In this document: positions 10,338 to 21,024 of the stretch, piece by piece
Numbering within the stretch: the stretch's first letter is position 1
Layout of the letters: every line of letters starts with the position of its first letter
Assembly: GCA_029268645.1 (NCBI GenBank)
Contig: JAQWNI010000248.1
Coordinates: 1-64,000 of the forward strand
Reading direction: 5' to 3'
DNA from: Myxococcota bacterium
GTDB lineage: Bacteria; Myxococcota_A; UBA9160; UBA4427
DNA: 64,000 nt
Notes under the pieces: model-generated
The model's database searches: none
Seen by the model: the letters and a program-made list of their open reading frames with translations, nothing else
Told to the model about the DNA's origin: nothing
Program-made: the position numbers and the translations under genes

Positions 10338-12743
10338 CTACACGATGACGCCGGCTCGGCGGCTTGCAGCCAGCGCGACGATCACCTGGACACGGCGATT
10401 GGCGTCGGCGATCTCAGCTGCAAAAGCCCGTCGGGTCTCGTGAATGTCGGGGTCACGGTGGTCGAGTAGAGATCGGTTCTCAGCTAGTTTGCGCGCATTC
10501 TCAAAAAGTACCTTCGAGATCGAAGAGGTGCTTTGAACGAAGTGCTGGAGCTGATACTGCTTGCCTAGTCCTAGGCAGCTTGAGACCAAAGCGTCGGGAT
10601 CGATGCGCTCGGTGGATTCAAATCTGAGGAGAGCATCTGCAAAAACGCGGTAGCTCTCAAGAAACGGCCTGAGAATGCGATGGGAGGTGAAGGGCTTGAA
10701 CGATTGAACGAGCTTTCGGCTCGCGGCGCCGCCTTGCTTAAGCGCGGATTCCCATTTTTCGTTTTGTCGCCTGAGTTCAGCTCGAATTTCTTCTCGAAAC
10801 TCCTCTTTGCCGGCGAAGAAAAATTCAAATTTCAGTAAGTCGCGCAGTCCCATGGCCTCATCCCAGAAGACCGGAAGAGCTTTCTCCGCTGGGGCCTCAG
10901 AGGCCTTGATTGCGGCGAGTTCCGCAATGGCTGCATTGACGAAGAAATGGATCACTGTGTTTCGGTAGTAGGCCGCTTCAAGTTGTTGATCTGGGCCGAT
11001 TCGGTAAACCTGTTCGGGGCCTCCGTCAAAACGGCTCACGACACCATTTTCAACTAAAGCGTCCAGTGTGCGGGCGATGCCCTCTTGAGTCTCGAGCTGA
11101 GAGAATTGGGCTGTTGTTGGAAGTTTGCGCTCCCGTACGGACTGCATGAGGTTCGCCAAGCCCCTCTGGGCCTGAGGCACTGTGAGGGCGGTTTCCCCGG
11201 TTCCCAACAGGGCAAGAGTGAGGAGCGATGTGGGGGTGATAGGTGTGACTCGATTGATGCGAACGGAAACCTCGAAAGCCAGCTTCTGGAGATCAATATC
11301 TTGTTCGTCAGGGCCGTCATTTTGGATTTCGTGAGGAGCGCCGAGTTGATCTGCGATGGAAACGGGCTCACCGAACCGGACATGAATTTGCCCGTAACGC
11401 TTTCGGAGCGCTCGAATAACCCCGACCAGCCAGCCTAGATTTTCCTTCTGCTTGGCGGCCCCTTGCTGCTCATTGCTGTAACCGCCGACCTCTTGAATTT
11501 GATCGTAGGCGATCGAAACGGGGATCAGCATCACGTCCTCTGATTTCCCGCGCCGCCAGGCATCGACCACGTAGGCCAAGAGCCCGAATTTTGGAGGCAA
11601 GAGCTTGCCCGATCGTGAACGACCTCCTTCGATGTACCACTCCAGAGCAAACCGTTTCTCGATCAGGTAATCGATATAGTTTCGAAGGACGAGCTTGTAA
11701 ATCGGTTGATCTCGGAAGCTCCGCCGAATAAAAAACACACCGCTCCGTCGAATGATGGGCCCGAGCGGGAAAAAATTCATGTTGATTCCGCCCGCAGTGT
11801 GATTGGGCGGTAAACCATTCTCGTAAAGCATGTATTGCAGTGCGAGGTGGTCCAGGTTCGATTTATGAGTGGGTAGGAAGACGACTGGATGTCGTTGGCT
11901 AAGACTTGCGACATGCCGAAGCTCGTCCTGACTGTATTCGATGTCTTCAGCGTAGCCCTGGCTGTAGACCTTTCGAATCAGCCTCGCAGCCAAGTCGATA
12001 ACGTAGGTACTGTGCGTGGCCGCGATTTCCTGTAGGTTGGCCGTAGCTTCTTTGAGCACCTTACTGTCTGAAAGGCCGGCCTCTCGCGCGAGCTGAGTGA
12101 GTCGCCCTCGAAAATCCGGCCGATCCAGAATTTCGGCATTGATCAACTTGGGCACCTTGTAGCGCGCCCCCCGGATTCTACGCTCGGCTCTCTCGAGGGC
12201 TAGGATGGCTTGTCGCGCCACGAACTCGGGGAGTCCGGCAACGGTTCCTCCACCGTGCTGGCCCGCTTCATTCCACCGGGCGCGGAGTTCGCTGCTGCGC
12301 GCGGGTTGCGCGACCACGATGCGACAGCGGTCGGGATGGCGCTCTTTAATGACGCGCTGCTTGAGGCGACCCGGGTCGCGGGGGTCGCCGAAAAGGAGAA
12401 GGTCGCGCCCCCGGACCACGCGCTCACCATCCAGCATGGGTGCGAGCCAGGCGACGCGAACCGGGGTAAAGAGCGCGTCTTCGTTGGCGGAGAGCAGTGC
12501 CTCCAAGCTGGGGTCGAGGGGCTCTTTTCGTCGCGGCCGTGGGCGGCGGGAAGGGGGCAGGGAGAGTACTCGGACACCGCCCGGCGCCCGGTCCGGTGGG
12601 TGGGATCGGGTGATCCACTCTTCGAGCATTTGCTGCTCGAGAGGGCTTGATGCGTCGAGAAGAAATACGAGGAGCCGATCGTCTTCGCAGTCCGGCCATT
12701 TCGGTAAGGACGGTTCGGCGTGGCCTGTTTGGCTCGCGGTCAT
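10338..12743 (-). CDS. plsB: glycerol-3-phosphate 1-O-acyltransferase
   Basis: 801 aa; acyltransferase motifs LPTHKSNLDHLALQYMLYENGLPPNHTAGGINMNFFPLGPIIRRSGVFFIRRSF and WYIEGGRSRSGKLLPPKFGLL. Confidence 0.93.
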   Translation of the reverse strand: MTASQTGHAEPSLPKWPDCEDDRLLVFLLDASSPLEQQMLEEWITRSHPPDRAPGGVRVLSLPPSRRPRPRRKEPLDPSLEALLSANEDALFTPVRVAWLAPMLDGERVVRGRDLLLFGDPRDPGRLKQRVIKERHPDRCRIVVAQPARSSELRARWNEAGQHGGGTVAGLPEFVARQAILALERAERRIRGARYKVPKLINAEILDRPDFRGRLTQLAREAGLSDSKVLKEATANLQEIAATHSTYVIDLAARLIRKVYSQGYAEDIEYSQDELRHVASLSQRHPVVFLPTHKSNLDHLALQYMLYENGLPPNHTAGGINMNFFPLGPIIRRSGVFFIRRSFRDQPIYKLVLRNYIDYLIEKRFALEWYIEGGRSRSGKLLPPKFGLLAYVVDAWRRGKSEDVMLIPVSIAYDQIQEVGGYSNEQQGAAKQKENLGWLVGVIRALRKRYGQIHVRFGEPVSIADQLGAPHEIQNDGPDEQDIDLQKLAFEVSVRINRVTPITPTSLLTLALLGTGETALTVPQAQRGLANLMQSVRERKLPTTAQFSQLETQEGIARTLDALVENGVVSRFDGGPEQVYRIGPDQQLEAAYYRNTVIHFFVNAAIAELAAIKASEAPAEKALPVFWDEAMGLRDLLKFEFFFAGKEEFREEIRAELRRQNEKWESALKQGGAASRKLVQSFKPFTSHRILRPFLESYRVFADALLRFESTERIDPDALVSSCLGLGKQYQLQHFVQSTSSISKVLFENARKLAENRSLLDHRDPDIHETRRAFAAEIADANRRVQVIVALAASRRAGVIV

Positions 12744-12752
12744 CGCCCCATT

Positions 12753-14129
12753 CTACACGGGGTGGTCCGGAGCGGGACTGCTTTCCTCAGGGGTTGGCGT
12801 TGCGCTCCGTTGGGCAATTTGGAGCTGGATCCAAGTGTGTCGGATGCGAGTGAGAGGGTAGTGGCGCAGCCCGATCAGGGCGCTGGCAATAAAAGCTGCT
12901 GGGATCAGGGTCCCGAGGACCCGAATAGTCCAGATCGCCCCTTCGGGTTGGGTACTGAGTTGGCCATCATAGCCAGCCCAGGAGAGCGCAAAGCCTCCCA
13001 ACATGTAGGCGCTGGCCCCCCCCACTTTTCGAATGAAAGTGAATACGCCGTTATACATTCCTTCGCGGCGGGCTCCTGTTGAGAGTTCGTCCTGGTCGAT
13101 GACTTCGCCCAGCATGGCCCATGGAAAGAGGTCGACGACGGCGTAGCCGGCTCCGAGTCCGCCGGCAATGAGGAAGAGAGTCCATCGAGGCCAGTTGGGG
13201 TCGCTGACGAAAATAAAAATCAGACAGGTGACGAACCAGAGAGATCCGAGAGCCAGAATTCGATGCTTTTCTCGGTTTTGTGCGAAACGAAGCCAGAGGG
13301 GAAGAGAGAGAATCACCACAGACAACATACAGAGCAGGGTCCAGGTCACGTCCCCGGGTCGGCCTAGCCAAACGATGACGAAGAGGGGGATGGCGAGTCC
13401 CAGCAGGTCTATCGCAATACGACCCATTAGGTAGATGCCACATAAGCGCAGGTAGGTGGAGTGGTAGAACAGACTGACAAGGGATGGCCAGAGGGGCTCG
13501 TTTCGTTGCGGCGCAATGCCCGTACGCTCGAAGCTCACAGCCCAGACGATGGGCCACGGAATGATGAGGCCAATGGCCAGGATAGCTCCGGCTTTCTCGT
13601 AGCCCTGCGCGCCACCTCCAAACAGTTCAGCCATTTCGAAAAGGCTTGCGGCGACCATCGTTCCGAGGACAGCCCCGCCTGAACGCCAGGTGTTCAGAGT
13701 CGTTCTCTCATCGTAATCCAGGGCCATTTCCGGGATGAGCGCCATGTACGGCACAGAGAGAACGGTCATCGCCAGGGCGATTCCGATGTAAATTCCGAGG
13801 TACCAGAGGAACATCGGGGTTTGTTCGCTGTACGGCGTTCTCCAGAGCAGCGCGAATAAAATGCCCAAGGGCAGCATGCCAATCAAAAAAAACGGACGGC
13901 GACGCCCGATTTTCCAGCGCAGGCTATCGGAGAATCGCCCCATCAAAGGGTCTGTGAAGGCGTCGACGAGGCGTGCCAGCCAGGCAATCATCCCAGCCAA
14001 CCACGGCTCAAGGCCCGCAACGGTCACAAGAAAAGTGAAGAAGACGAGTGTGAGTGAACTCAGGGCCGTATTGGTCGAGAGGTCACCGAGTCCGTAGGCG
14101 GCTTTACGGGTGGTGCTGAGCGCGGGCAC
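12753..14129 (-). CDS. MFS transporter, GPH (glycoside-pentoside-hexuronide) cation symporter-like
   Basis: 458 aa; YGLGDLSTN..., DAFTDPLMGRFSDSLRWKIGRRRPFFLIG, SVPYMALIPEMALDYDERTTLNTWR motifs. Confidence 0.88.
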   Translation of the reverse strand: MPALSTTRKAAYGLGDLSTNTALSSLTLVFFTFLVTVAGLEPWLAGMIAWLARLVDAFTDPLMGRFSDSLRWKIGRRRPFFLIGMLPLGILFALLWRTPYSEQTPMFLWYLGIYIGIALAMTVLSVPYMALIPEMALDYDERTTLNTWRSGGAVLGTMVAASLFEMAELFGGGAQGYEKAGAILAIGLIIPWPIVWAVSFERTGIAPQRNEPLWPSLVSLFYHSTYLRLCGIYLMGRIAIDLLGLAIPLFVIVWLGRPGDVTWTLLCMLSVVILSLPLWLRFAQNREKHRILALGSLWFVTCLIFIFVSDPNWPRWTLFLIAGGLGAGYAVVDLFPWAMLGEVIDQDELSTGARREGMYNGVFTFIRKVGGASAYMLGGFALSWAGYDGQLSTQPEGAIWTIRVLGTLIPAAFIASALIGLRHYPLTRIRHTWIQLQIAQRSATPTPEESSPAPDHPV

Positions 14130-14131
14130 GG

Positions 14132-15325
14132 TCAGATAGAGTCGGCCTTGCGATAAAGGGTGACGACCGCAGCTCCTCCCAGGCCCAAATTATGTTGGAG
14201 AGCGGCTCGTGGGTTTTCGACTTGGCGTTTTTCGGCATCTCCTCGAAGTTGCCAGGTGAGTTCGCAACATTGGGCGAGACCCGTGGCGCCCAGGGGATGT
14301 CCTTTAGAGATCAAGCCGCCAGAGGGGTTGACGACCACCTGCCCTCCATAAGTCTGAGCCCCCGAGTCGACAAATTCTCCCGCTTGGCCCTCCGGGCAAA
14401 GCCCGAGTGCTTCGTAGGTAATCAATTCGTTGCAGGAAAAGCAGTCATGCAGTTCGACGACGTCGATATTCTCGGGCCCGATGCCCGATTGCTCGTAGAC
14501 CTTGTGTGCGGCGGCCTTTGTCATATCAGCACCGACCATCTTGATCATGCTGCCTTCGTAAGAAGAGGGAAAGTCGGTCGTCATGGCCATGCCAGCAATT
14601 TCAACGGCCCGATCTTGGAGGCCATGTTTTCGCACGAAATCTTCGCTCGCGAGAACAGCGGCTCCCGATCCATCGGAAGTCGGGCAGCATTGAAGCTTAG
14701 TGAGAGGGCCAAAGACTTGCGGAGCGTTCTTGATATCTTCGAGGCTGTATTCGTCCTGAAATTGCGAGTACGGGTTGTTGACTGAATGCTTGTGGTTCTT
14801 CCACCCAATCTTCGCGAAGTGTTCGGGGGTCGTTCCGTATCGTTCATTATGCTCAAGGCCGGCATTCCCAAACATTTGAGGCGCGGCGGGAGCTTGGGCG
14901 AAGCCATGGCGATCAACCATCACTTGGAAGTGTTTGTCCAGGGCGATCGTGCGATCCGTGTACTTCATGCCGAGAGAACCCTTTTCCATCTTCTCGAACC
15001 CAAGTGCCATCACGCAATCGGCGAGTCCCCCCTCGACAAACTGCTTCGCCATAAATAGGGCTGTTGAACCCGTGGAGCAGTTGTTGTTGACGTTGTAGAT
15101 GGGAATGCCCGAGTGACCGAGTTCGTAAAATGCGCGTTCTCCGCAAGTGGAATCTCCATAGCAGTACCCTACGGCGGCCTGTTCGATTTCTTCGAACGAA
15201 ATGCCGGCATCTTCGATGGCTTTGTTGCCAGCCTCCCGCGCCATGTCGGGGTAGTCCCAGTCTCGACTTCCAGGTTTTTCGAATGCCGTCATGCCTACGC
15301 CGACCACATACACTTTTCGACTCAT
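14132..15325 (-). CDS. thiolase-family protein, SCP-x/lipid-transfer-protein type
   Basis: 397 aa; [76 protein letters not shown]. Confidence 0.9.
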   Translation of the reverse strand: MSRKVYVVGVGMTAFEKPGSRDWDYPDMAREAGNKAIEDAGISFEEIEQAAVGYCYGDSTCGERAFYELGHSGIPIYNVNNNCSTGSTALFMAKQFVEGGLADCVMALGFEKMEKGSLGMKYTDRTIALDKHFQVMVDRHGFAQAPAAPQMFGNAGLEHNERYGTTPEHFAKIGWKNHKHSVNNPYSQFQDEYSLEDIKNAPQVFGPLTKLQCCPTSDGSGAAVLASEDFVRKHGLQDRAVEIAGMAMTTDFPSSYEGSMIKMVGADMTKAAAHKVYEQSGIGPENIDVVELHDCFSCNELITYEALGLCPEGQAGEFVDSGAQTYGGQVVVNPSGGLISKGHPLGATGLAQCCELTWQLRGDAEKRQVENPRAALQHNLGLGGAAVVTLYRKADSI

Positions 15326-15472
15326 CTGGGACTCCTTCGCGGATGTATACCGAAACTCATAGCGACTGTTAGAAACACCCAGAGCCTAGCAATCGCATCT
15401 CGGCATTGCTGTGGGGGTGGGTGTCGTGCAATTAGCCCGGGCTTTCTCTAGCCTGGGGAAACGAGGAAGGAG

Positions 15473-15901
15473 GTGAGTGTGGCGACTCTTTTTACCCAGA
15501 TTATTGAAGGTCATCTCCCCGCTCATTTTGTATGGCGAGATCCAGTCTGTGTCGGATTCCTTTCCATTGCGCCTCTCAAGCCGGGGCACACCCTGGTGGT
15601 TCCCAGAGCAGAAGTGGATCACTGGCTCGACTTGGATCCGGATTGCGTCGCGCATTTGTCCGTTGTGGCGCAGAAGATCGGGAAGGCTCAGATGCAGGCC
15701 TATCAGCCGGTGCGCATCGGAACGATGGTTTTGGGGCTGGAGGTCCCTCATGTGCACGTCCATGTGGCTCCGATCTGGAATCCGACGGATCTCGATTTTC
15801 AGAATGCTCAGTCGAATACGTCTCAGGAGGAGCTGGCACGGGAGGGCTCCGTGCTTCGTCAAGCACTCCGTGAACTGGGGTATGCTGAAGTCAGCGAGTG
15901 A
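15473..15901 (+). CDS. HIT family protein
   Basis: 142 aa; HIT motif VPHVHVHVAPIW; KPGHTLVVPRAEVDHW. Confidence 0.9.
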   Translation: MSVATLFTQIIEGHLPAHFVWRDPVCVGFLSIAPLKPGHTLVVPRAEVDHWLDLDPDCVAHLSVVAQKIGKAQMQAYQPVRIGTMVLGLEVPHVHVHVAPIWNPTDLDFQNAQSNTSQEELAREGSVLRQALRELGYAEVSE

Positions 15902-15910
15902 TGGGAGTGC

Positions 15911-16678
15911 TCAGCGCCCTTCGAAATGGGGGACCTGCCTCTTCGCCATGGCGCGGACGCCCTCTCGAAAGTCTTCCGTCTTTTGAAGTCGGGCCTGCTC
16001 TGCTGCCTCGCGCTCGATGGCGACGCGAATCGCCCCAGGCAGATCTCCCCTGAGCGTTTGGCGAATGGAGTGGACGGCGAGGGGCGCGGAGCTCGCGATT
16101 TCTCGAGCAAACGCACGGGCCTCTTCACGGAGCGTGGATTGCGTAGCGAGCCGATCGCAGAGACCCAACTGCAGCGCCTCCTGACCGGGAACGCGACGCC
16201 CTGTGTAGAGCATTTCCTGGGCGGCCTGGGCCCCCACGAGTTGTGGAAGGGTGATCGATAAACCAAAACCCTGATGGAAACCCAGCCGGGCAAAGTTGGC
16301 GCTGAATCGAGATTCTGGGGCAGCAACCCGAAAATCGGGCATCAGAGCGAGGCCCAGCCCTCCGCCTACGGCGGCGCCTTGGATCGCGGCGATCACGGGG
16401 GGGCCGGGGGCGAACAGACGGATTGCTGCTTCGTAGAGTCGCCGGGTGTCGTCTTCTCCGCCTTGGCTCAAATTGGCGCCGGCACAAAAATGCTTGCCCT
16501 CTGAGCACAGAATGATGACGCGACATTCTGATGTGCCGAGCCGTTCGAAGGCCTCGGCGAGGGATTCGATCAAGTGACTGTCAAAGAAGTTCTCGGGTGG
16601 TCTGCACAGTTCGACCTCGGCGACGTAGTCTGAACCCAGCTTGACGCTGACATCGCCAATTTTTTCGAAGGTTTCCAT
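15911..16678 (-). CDS. enoyl-CoA hydratase/isomerase family protein
   Basis: 255 aa; CSEGKHFCAGANLSQG and AIQGAAVGGGLGLALMPDFRVAAPESRFSANFARLGFHQGFGLS. Confidence 0.9.
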   Translation of the reverse strand: METFEKIGDVSVKLGSDYVAEVELCRPPENFFDSHLIESLAEAFERLGTSECRVIILCSEGKHFCAGANLSQGGEDDTRRLYEAAIRLFAPGPPVIAAIQGAAVGGGLGLALMPDFRVAAPESRFSANFARLGFHQGFGLSITLPQLVGAQAAQEMLYTGRRVPGQEALQLGLCDRLATQSTLREEARAFAREIASSAPLAVHSIRQTLRGDLPGAIRVAIEREAAEQARLQKTEDFREGVRAMAKRQVPHFEGR

Positions 16679-16737
16679 GGCCCTAACCTCGCTCGCTTCA
16701 TTCGCTGCCGTCGTACTAGCGATTCGTAAGATGGCTT

Positions 16738-17904
16738 TTAACGAGGCAAACCGACAAGTTGACGCGCCATAATGACGCGTTGGATCTGTCCCGTTCCCTC
16801 CACGATGTCCATAGCCTTGGTATCGCGGTAGAGTTTTTCGATGAGGTGCGTTCCGGTGCCCGCCACATTTCCAAGGATTTCGAGACCGAGCCCCGCGGCT
16901 TGCTGTGAAACTTGGGCCCCTAAGGCCTTGGCCATCGAAGCCTCCATGACGTTTGGGCGTTGCTGATCCACCAACCAGCAGGCGCGCAGGCAGATCAATC
17001 GTGCACTACGGATTTTTCGGCTCATGCACTCGATCCGATCTCGGATGCGCTCCCGTTTTATCAAACCCGTCTCTTGGGCGAAGTGTATCGCCTCGTCCAA
17101 AGCGGCCCGACCCATGCCGACCGCCATCGCGCCGATAATCGGTCTGCCGGCGTTGAATGTCCGCATCGCGGTTTTAAAGCCCGCTTGGCCTTTTGGTCGG
17201 CTTTCTCCTCCAAGAAGATTCTCCAAAGGGACTCGGCAGGATTGCAAGGTGAAGGAGGTCGATTCGTACGCTTTGAGTCCCATTTTTTTCTCGATTTTGA
17301 AATCACCCAGCCCCGGGGTGCCTTGTTCGACGAAAAAAGATCGCTGGGCGTTCCGCCCCTGGCTGGCATCCAATGTGGCTTGGACGAGAATCCAGTCAGA
17401 TCGACTCGCGCCCCCAATAAAGCATTTAGCGCCATTGAGAACCCAGGCGTGGCCGTCTTTATGGGCGGTTGTTTTGATGGCCGCTGCGTCCGATCCGGCG
17501 CTGGGCTCCGTCATGGCGAAGCAGGCCCAGCGCGGGCGATCGGGTTCGATAAAGGGCCCCAGGTATTTCTCTTTTTGTTCTTCTGTTCCCTGGGCCAGGA
17601 CACTGGCTTCAGGCAGTCCTGGCCCTGGGTTGGCCACCATGACCCCCCGATCCCAATAAGCGCCTTCCTCGGCGAGCCACATGGCGTGAACGGCCGCTCC
17701 GGGCCTGCCTGCGGCTGATGCTCCCGGCCGCCATTTCGTCCGGCCCTCGCCGTGCTCAAGGCTGCGATGAAAATACGGATGGTCGACAGGGAGAGGGCTT
17801 CCGAGGCGGTCGGCCTCGAGGCCCGCGGGCCTCATCGCATCGCGGCCCCACTTGCGAACTTCCTCGACGGCCTTCAGGGTTTCCTGGGGAATTAAAAAAT
17901 CCAT
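16738..17904 (-). CDS. acyl-CoA dehydrogenase (retains VEGT-type catalytic Glu segment)
   Basis: 388 aa; CFAMTEPSAGSDAAAIKTTAHKDG and LYRDTKAMDIVEGTGQIQRVIMARQL. Confidence 0.9.
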   Translation of the reverse strand: MDFLIPQETLKAVEEVRKWGRDAMRPAGLEADRLGSPLPVDHPYFHRSLEHGEGRTKWRPGASAAGRPGAAVHAMWLAEEGAYWDRGVMVANPGPGLPEASVLAQGTEEQKEKYLGPFIEPDRPRWACFAMTEPSAGSDAAAIKTTAHKDGHAWVLNGAKCFIGGASRSDWILVQATLDASQGRNAQRSFFVEQGTPGLGDFKIEKKMGLKAYESTSFTLQSCRVPLENLLGGESRPKGQAGFKTAMRTFNAGRPIIGAMAVGMGRAALDEAIHFAQETGLIKRERIRDRIECMSRKIRSARLICLRACWLVDQQRPNVMEASMAKALGAQVSQQAAGLGLEILGNVAGTGTHLIEKLYRDTKAMDIVEGTGQIQRVIMARQLVGLPR

Positions 17905-19019
17905 TATTCCCCCTCCCCGGTAGGCATCGCGATGTCTAAGGGGGGGGCACCGGCCTCCAATTTTCGGCCGGCGGTTTCGAGAGCCGCGTCAAGGCCCCCG
18001 GCCATGAGTCCCAGCGTACGGACCTCTCTCATGTGTTTCTCGACGGGGTAATCCGCCATGAATCCATGGCCGCCCAAGATTTGGACCCCAGATGGGCCGA
18101 TCCAACGTGCAGATTCGATGCACTCGATGAGAGCCGATGCGCTCTCCAGACTGGCCTCTTCGCCTTGATCAAGTCGCCATGCGGCTTCGTGCACCAAGAG
18201 GCGAGCAGCCTCTAGAGCCATATTCATTTCGACAATCAAAAAAGCCAGCCCCTGGTGATGCGCAATGGGTTTTCCAAAAGTCTCGCGTTCTCCGGCGTAG
18301 CGACGAGAAAAATCGCAGGTCGCCCGAAGAACACCCAGCATCATCGAGGCCACCCAAAGCCGGCTCCGAGCTTGAGCTCGACTGGCGGCCGCAGGGTCAG
18401 TCCAATGCTCCGTTGCGAGAGCGTCTGTCAGGGTCAGCGCACTTGCTCCCGCGGCCCTGAGCCCCGAAGCGGGAAGCGGCTGCGTTTCGATTCCGTCCAC
18501 GACCAAGCAGGCGCGGGTGGGGCCCAGCAGCATCAACGCCGCAACATCTTGAGCGGGAACCCAATCAACATGTAGAGAAATGGGTTGGTGGGGATCGCGA
18601 TCGGTTTCTTCGATGACTAAAACCACGCGCCGAGGGATGGAGCCGTTACAGAGATCTTGCAGATGGGCGACAGCCGCCGCGCCTTGAAATTCGAGGGCTG
18701 GATACAGGGCCGGGCCCAGTCGGTCTAAGGCGATGGCCGCGCCGACGTCACAGGCGGCTAGTTCTTCGTTGACGAGGCATTTTGCAAGAGAGCCGAGTTC
18801 CGCACCTTCGAGCGAGTCGGGTGTTTCGAGATCTGCGAGTCCCATTTCCGTGTAAGCATCTTGAAGATTGTCTCCGACGCTTCGCTGATGCTCATGCACT
18901 CGCTCGTTGCTCGCCAGTTTTTGAGCCCCAAAGAGTGCCGTGGTTTCGACCAAAAGGTGGAGTTCGTCCTCGATCCGGAAGTCCATGCGTTCGTGCCTCA
19001 CTCTGATTGAGCATTTCAT
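17904..19019 (-). CDS. acyl-CoA dehydrogenase-like protein, apparently lacking the C-terminal catalytic Glu
   Basis: 371 aa; ACAD C-terminal domain CDFSRRYAGERETFGKPIAHHQGLAFLIVEM and GVQILGGHGFMADYPVEKHMREVRTLGLMAGG; 1-nt TAATG overlap with the downstream ACAD. Confidence 0.82.
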   Translation of the reverse strand: MKCSIRVRHERMDFRIEDELHLLVETTALFGAQKLASNERVHEHQRSVGDNLQDAYTEMGLADLETPDSLEGAELGSLAKCLVNEELAACDVGAAIALDRLGPALYPALEFQGAAAVAHLQDLCNGSIPRRVVLVIEETDRDPHQPISLHVDWVPAQDVAALMLLGPTRACLVVDGIETQPLPASGLRAAGASALTLTDALATEHWTDPAAASRAQARSRLWVASMMLGVLRATCDFSRRYAGERETFGKPIAHHQGLAFLIVEMNMALEAARLLVHEAAWRLDQGEEASLESASALIECIESARWIGPSGVQILGGHGFMADYPVEKHMREVRTLGLMAGGLDAALETAGRKLEAGAPPLDIAMPTGEGE

Positions 19020-19020
19020 A

Positions 19021-21021
19021 TTACAGCGTCATGGAGGGGGGCGGCGGATCGATGCCCAGCGTCTGCATATTGATGTAGTGACGATATCGTCCTTCGGGGA
19101 GGTTCATCAGCGTATCGTGATCCCCCCGTTCGATGATCCGGCCGTCTTCAACAAATAGAATCTGATCGGCTTCCCGGATCGTTGATAAGCGGTGCGCGAT
19201 GACGAGCACGAGACGCGTTTGGCTTGCTTCGCGTAGAGCCGTGACAAGCTTCTGCTCGGTCTCCGGGTCGAGTGCGGAAGTCGGCTCGTCGAGAATGAGG
19301 ATGGGCGTATCGCGAACGAGCGCTCGGGCGATTGCGATCCGCTGCCTCTGTCCCACGGATAGCTTGCCGCCTCCTCGACCGAGTCGGGTTTGGTATCCGT
19401 CTGGTAAGGCTTGGATGAAATCAGATGCTCCGGCTAGACGGGCTGCTTCGCGAATTTCGGTCTCCGTGGCCTCTGGCCGACCCAGCTTGATGTTGTCTGC
19501 GATGGTGGCATCAAAAAGAATTGTTTCCTGGAAGACGAATGATATTTGAGACCGGAGTGAGTCGAGGGAGTATTCCGCGACGTTCTGTCCATCGATGAGC
19601 ACGCGACCCAGGTCCGGAGTGATAAAACGAGGGATAAGGTGAGCGATGGTTGTCTTTCCAGCCCCTGCGGGTCCCGCGAGGGCGATGACTTGGCCTCGCT
19701 GCGCGGTCAGGTCGACTTGGTCAAGGGTCAGTCGCCCCGCTTCATACGCAAAGGAAACCTCCTGGATTTCCAGTTTGTCCTGAAGAGGTCGGAGAGCGCT
19801 GTCTGGGTCAACGTCTCGTTCCGAAGGAGCATCCATCAGAAAGAAAACCCGATTGAGACCCGTCGAGTCGCCTTGTAGGCGAATCCAGAGGGCTCCGAGC
19901 TCGATGCTGGCGCTGGCAATGCCGATGAAGAAGGGCAGGAGTACCGCAAAATCGCCCGGACTGTAGAGACCGTCGACGATTCCATCACCGACATAAAGAA
20001 AGACGTAAATCACAAGACCTGCGCCAAAGACGGCTGCAACAGAGTAGGTAATGAGGTCGATGAGAATTTTGAGACGGTATTGTTTGAAAGAATCCGCGCT
20101 GTCAGCGTCGAACCGGGTCCGTTCTCGTTCTTCCCCGCCCAGGCTCTGAACAGCCAGAACATTTGACATGGATTCTTCGATGGCAGAAGTCGTCGTCGCG
20201 CCGGCCCGACGGCTTCGGCTTGCGTAAAGGCGTTGCAAGCCCGCGAAAGGCAGGGTCGGGACCAGTGCAACCAGCATAAAGGCGAGGCCCGCAAAGATGA
20301 TGGGGGAGACCCATCCGTAGACCAACCCCAAAATCCATACGCTGAGGAAGATGTATAAGGGAGAGGCCAAGGGCGTCAGAATTAACGCGTAGCAAGCCTG
20401 GGTAATCGCTGTGGTGTCGTACATCACTCGATAGACAGCGTCGCCGATGCGTTCATCGTCGAGGCTCGTCATCGGCAAAGATTGAATTCGACCGAATAGC
20501 TGAGTCCGGTAGTGATGGTTGAACTTTTGAGTCAATTTCATCGTGAAGCGGTAGTCGAGCAATCCGAATAGGCCCCCGACGAGGCTGAAGCCCGAATTGG
20601 CTTCGTTCTCCGTGCGCGTCGCGGTGTCCCAACCTTGGGGGATCCCGTTGCTGTTCGCGCTGTCGCGCTCACGGGAGGCGATTCCGAAGGCTCCGATTGC
20701 GACCAGCAAGACAAATTGGGCGCCGATTGTCCAAACGAGGACCGCGGTCGGCGAAAGTTCCGATGCCAGCTGGATCAATGGCTCAAGAAAAAAGGGGTAG
20801 GGCCTTGGCTGATCACCAAAGGGGATGCCGCGAATGACGTGGTCAACGAGAATCTTTGTTGGCCACGGCAAGAGCATCATAGGGACGAAGCTGAAAAGAA
20901 GTAAGGCAAGCTTGATGCCAAAGTCCCGACGAAACGGGCGGACGTATCGGAGCGCTCGCACGATTGTCTGAGCGGCGGCCAAGCCACTTTGCTTTTCTTC
21001 CTCCTGAAACGGACGGGCCAC
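19021..21021 (-). CDS. ABC exporter (TM-NBD half-transporter)
   Basis: 666 aa; TMD, Walker A GPAGAGKTT, signature KLSVGQRQRIAIARAL, Walker B ILILDEPTSALD. Confidence 0.93.
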   Translation of the reverse strand: MARPFQEEEKQSGLAAAQTIVRALRYVRPFRRDFGIKLALLLFSFVPMMLLPWPTKILVDHVIRGIPFGDQPRPYPFFLEPLIQLASELSPTAVLVWTIGAQFVLLVAIGAFGIASRERDSANSNGIPQGWDTATRTENEANSGFSLVGGLFGLLDYRFTMKLTQKFNHHYRTQLFGRIQSLPMTSLDDERIGDAVYRVMYDTTAITQACYALILTPLASPLYIFLSVWILGLVYGWVSPIIFAGLAFMLVALVPTLPFAGLQRLYASRSRRAGATTTSAIEESMSNVLAVQSLGGEERERTRFDADSADSFKQYRLKILIDLITYSVAAVFGAGLVIYVFLYVGDGIVDGLYSPGDFAVLLPFFIGIASASIELGALWIRLQGDSTGLNRVFFLMDAPSERDVDPDSALRPLQDKLEIQEVSFAYEAGRLTLDQVDLTAQRGQVIALAGPAGAGKTTIAHLIPRFITPDLGRVLIDGQNVAEYSLDSLRSQISFVFQETILFDATIADNIKLGRPEATETEIREAARLAGASDFIQALPDGYQTRLGRGGGKLSVGQRQRIAIARALVRDTPILILDEPTSALDPETEQKLVTALREASQTRLVLVIAHRLSTIREADQILFVEDGRIIERGDHDTLMNLPEGRYRHYINMQTLGIDPPPPSMTL

Positions 21022-21024
21022 GCG

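Noticed and set aside
16960-17718. 252-aa plus-strand ORF over the ACAD at 16738..17904
   Set aside because: Antisense to a conserved ACAD and without domain features.
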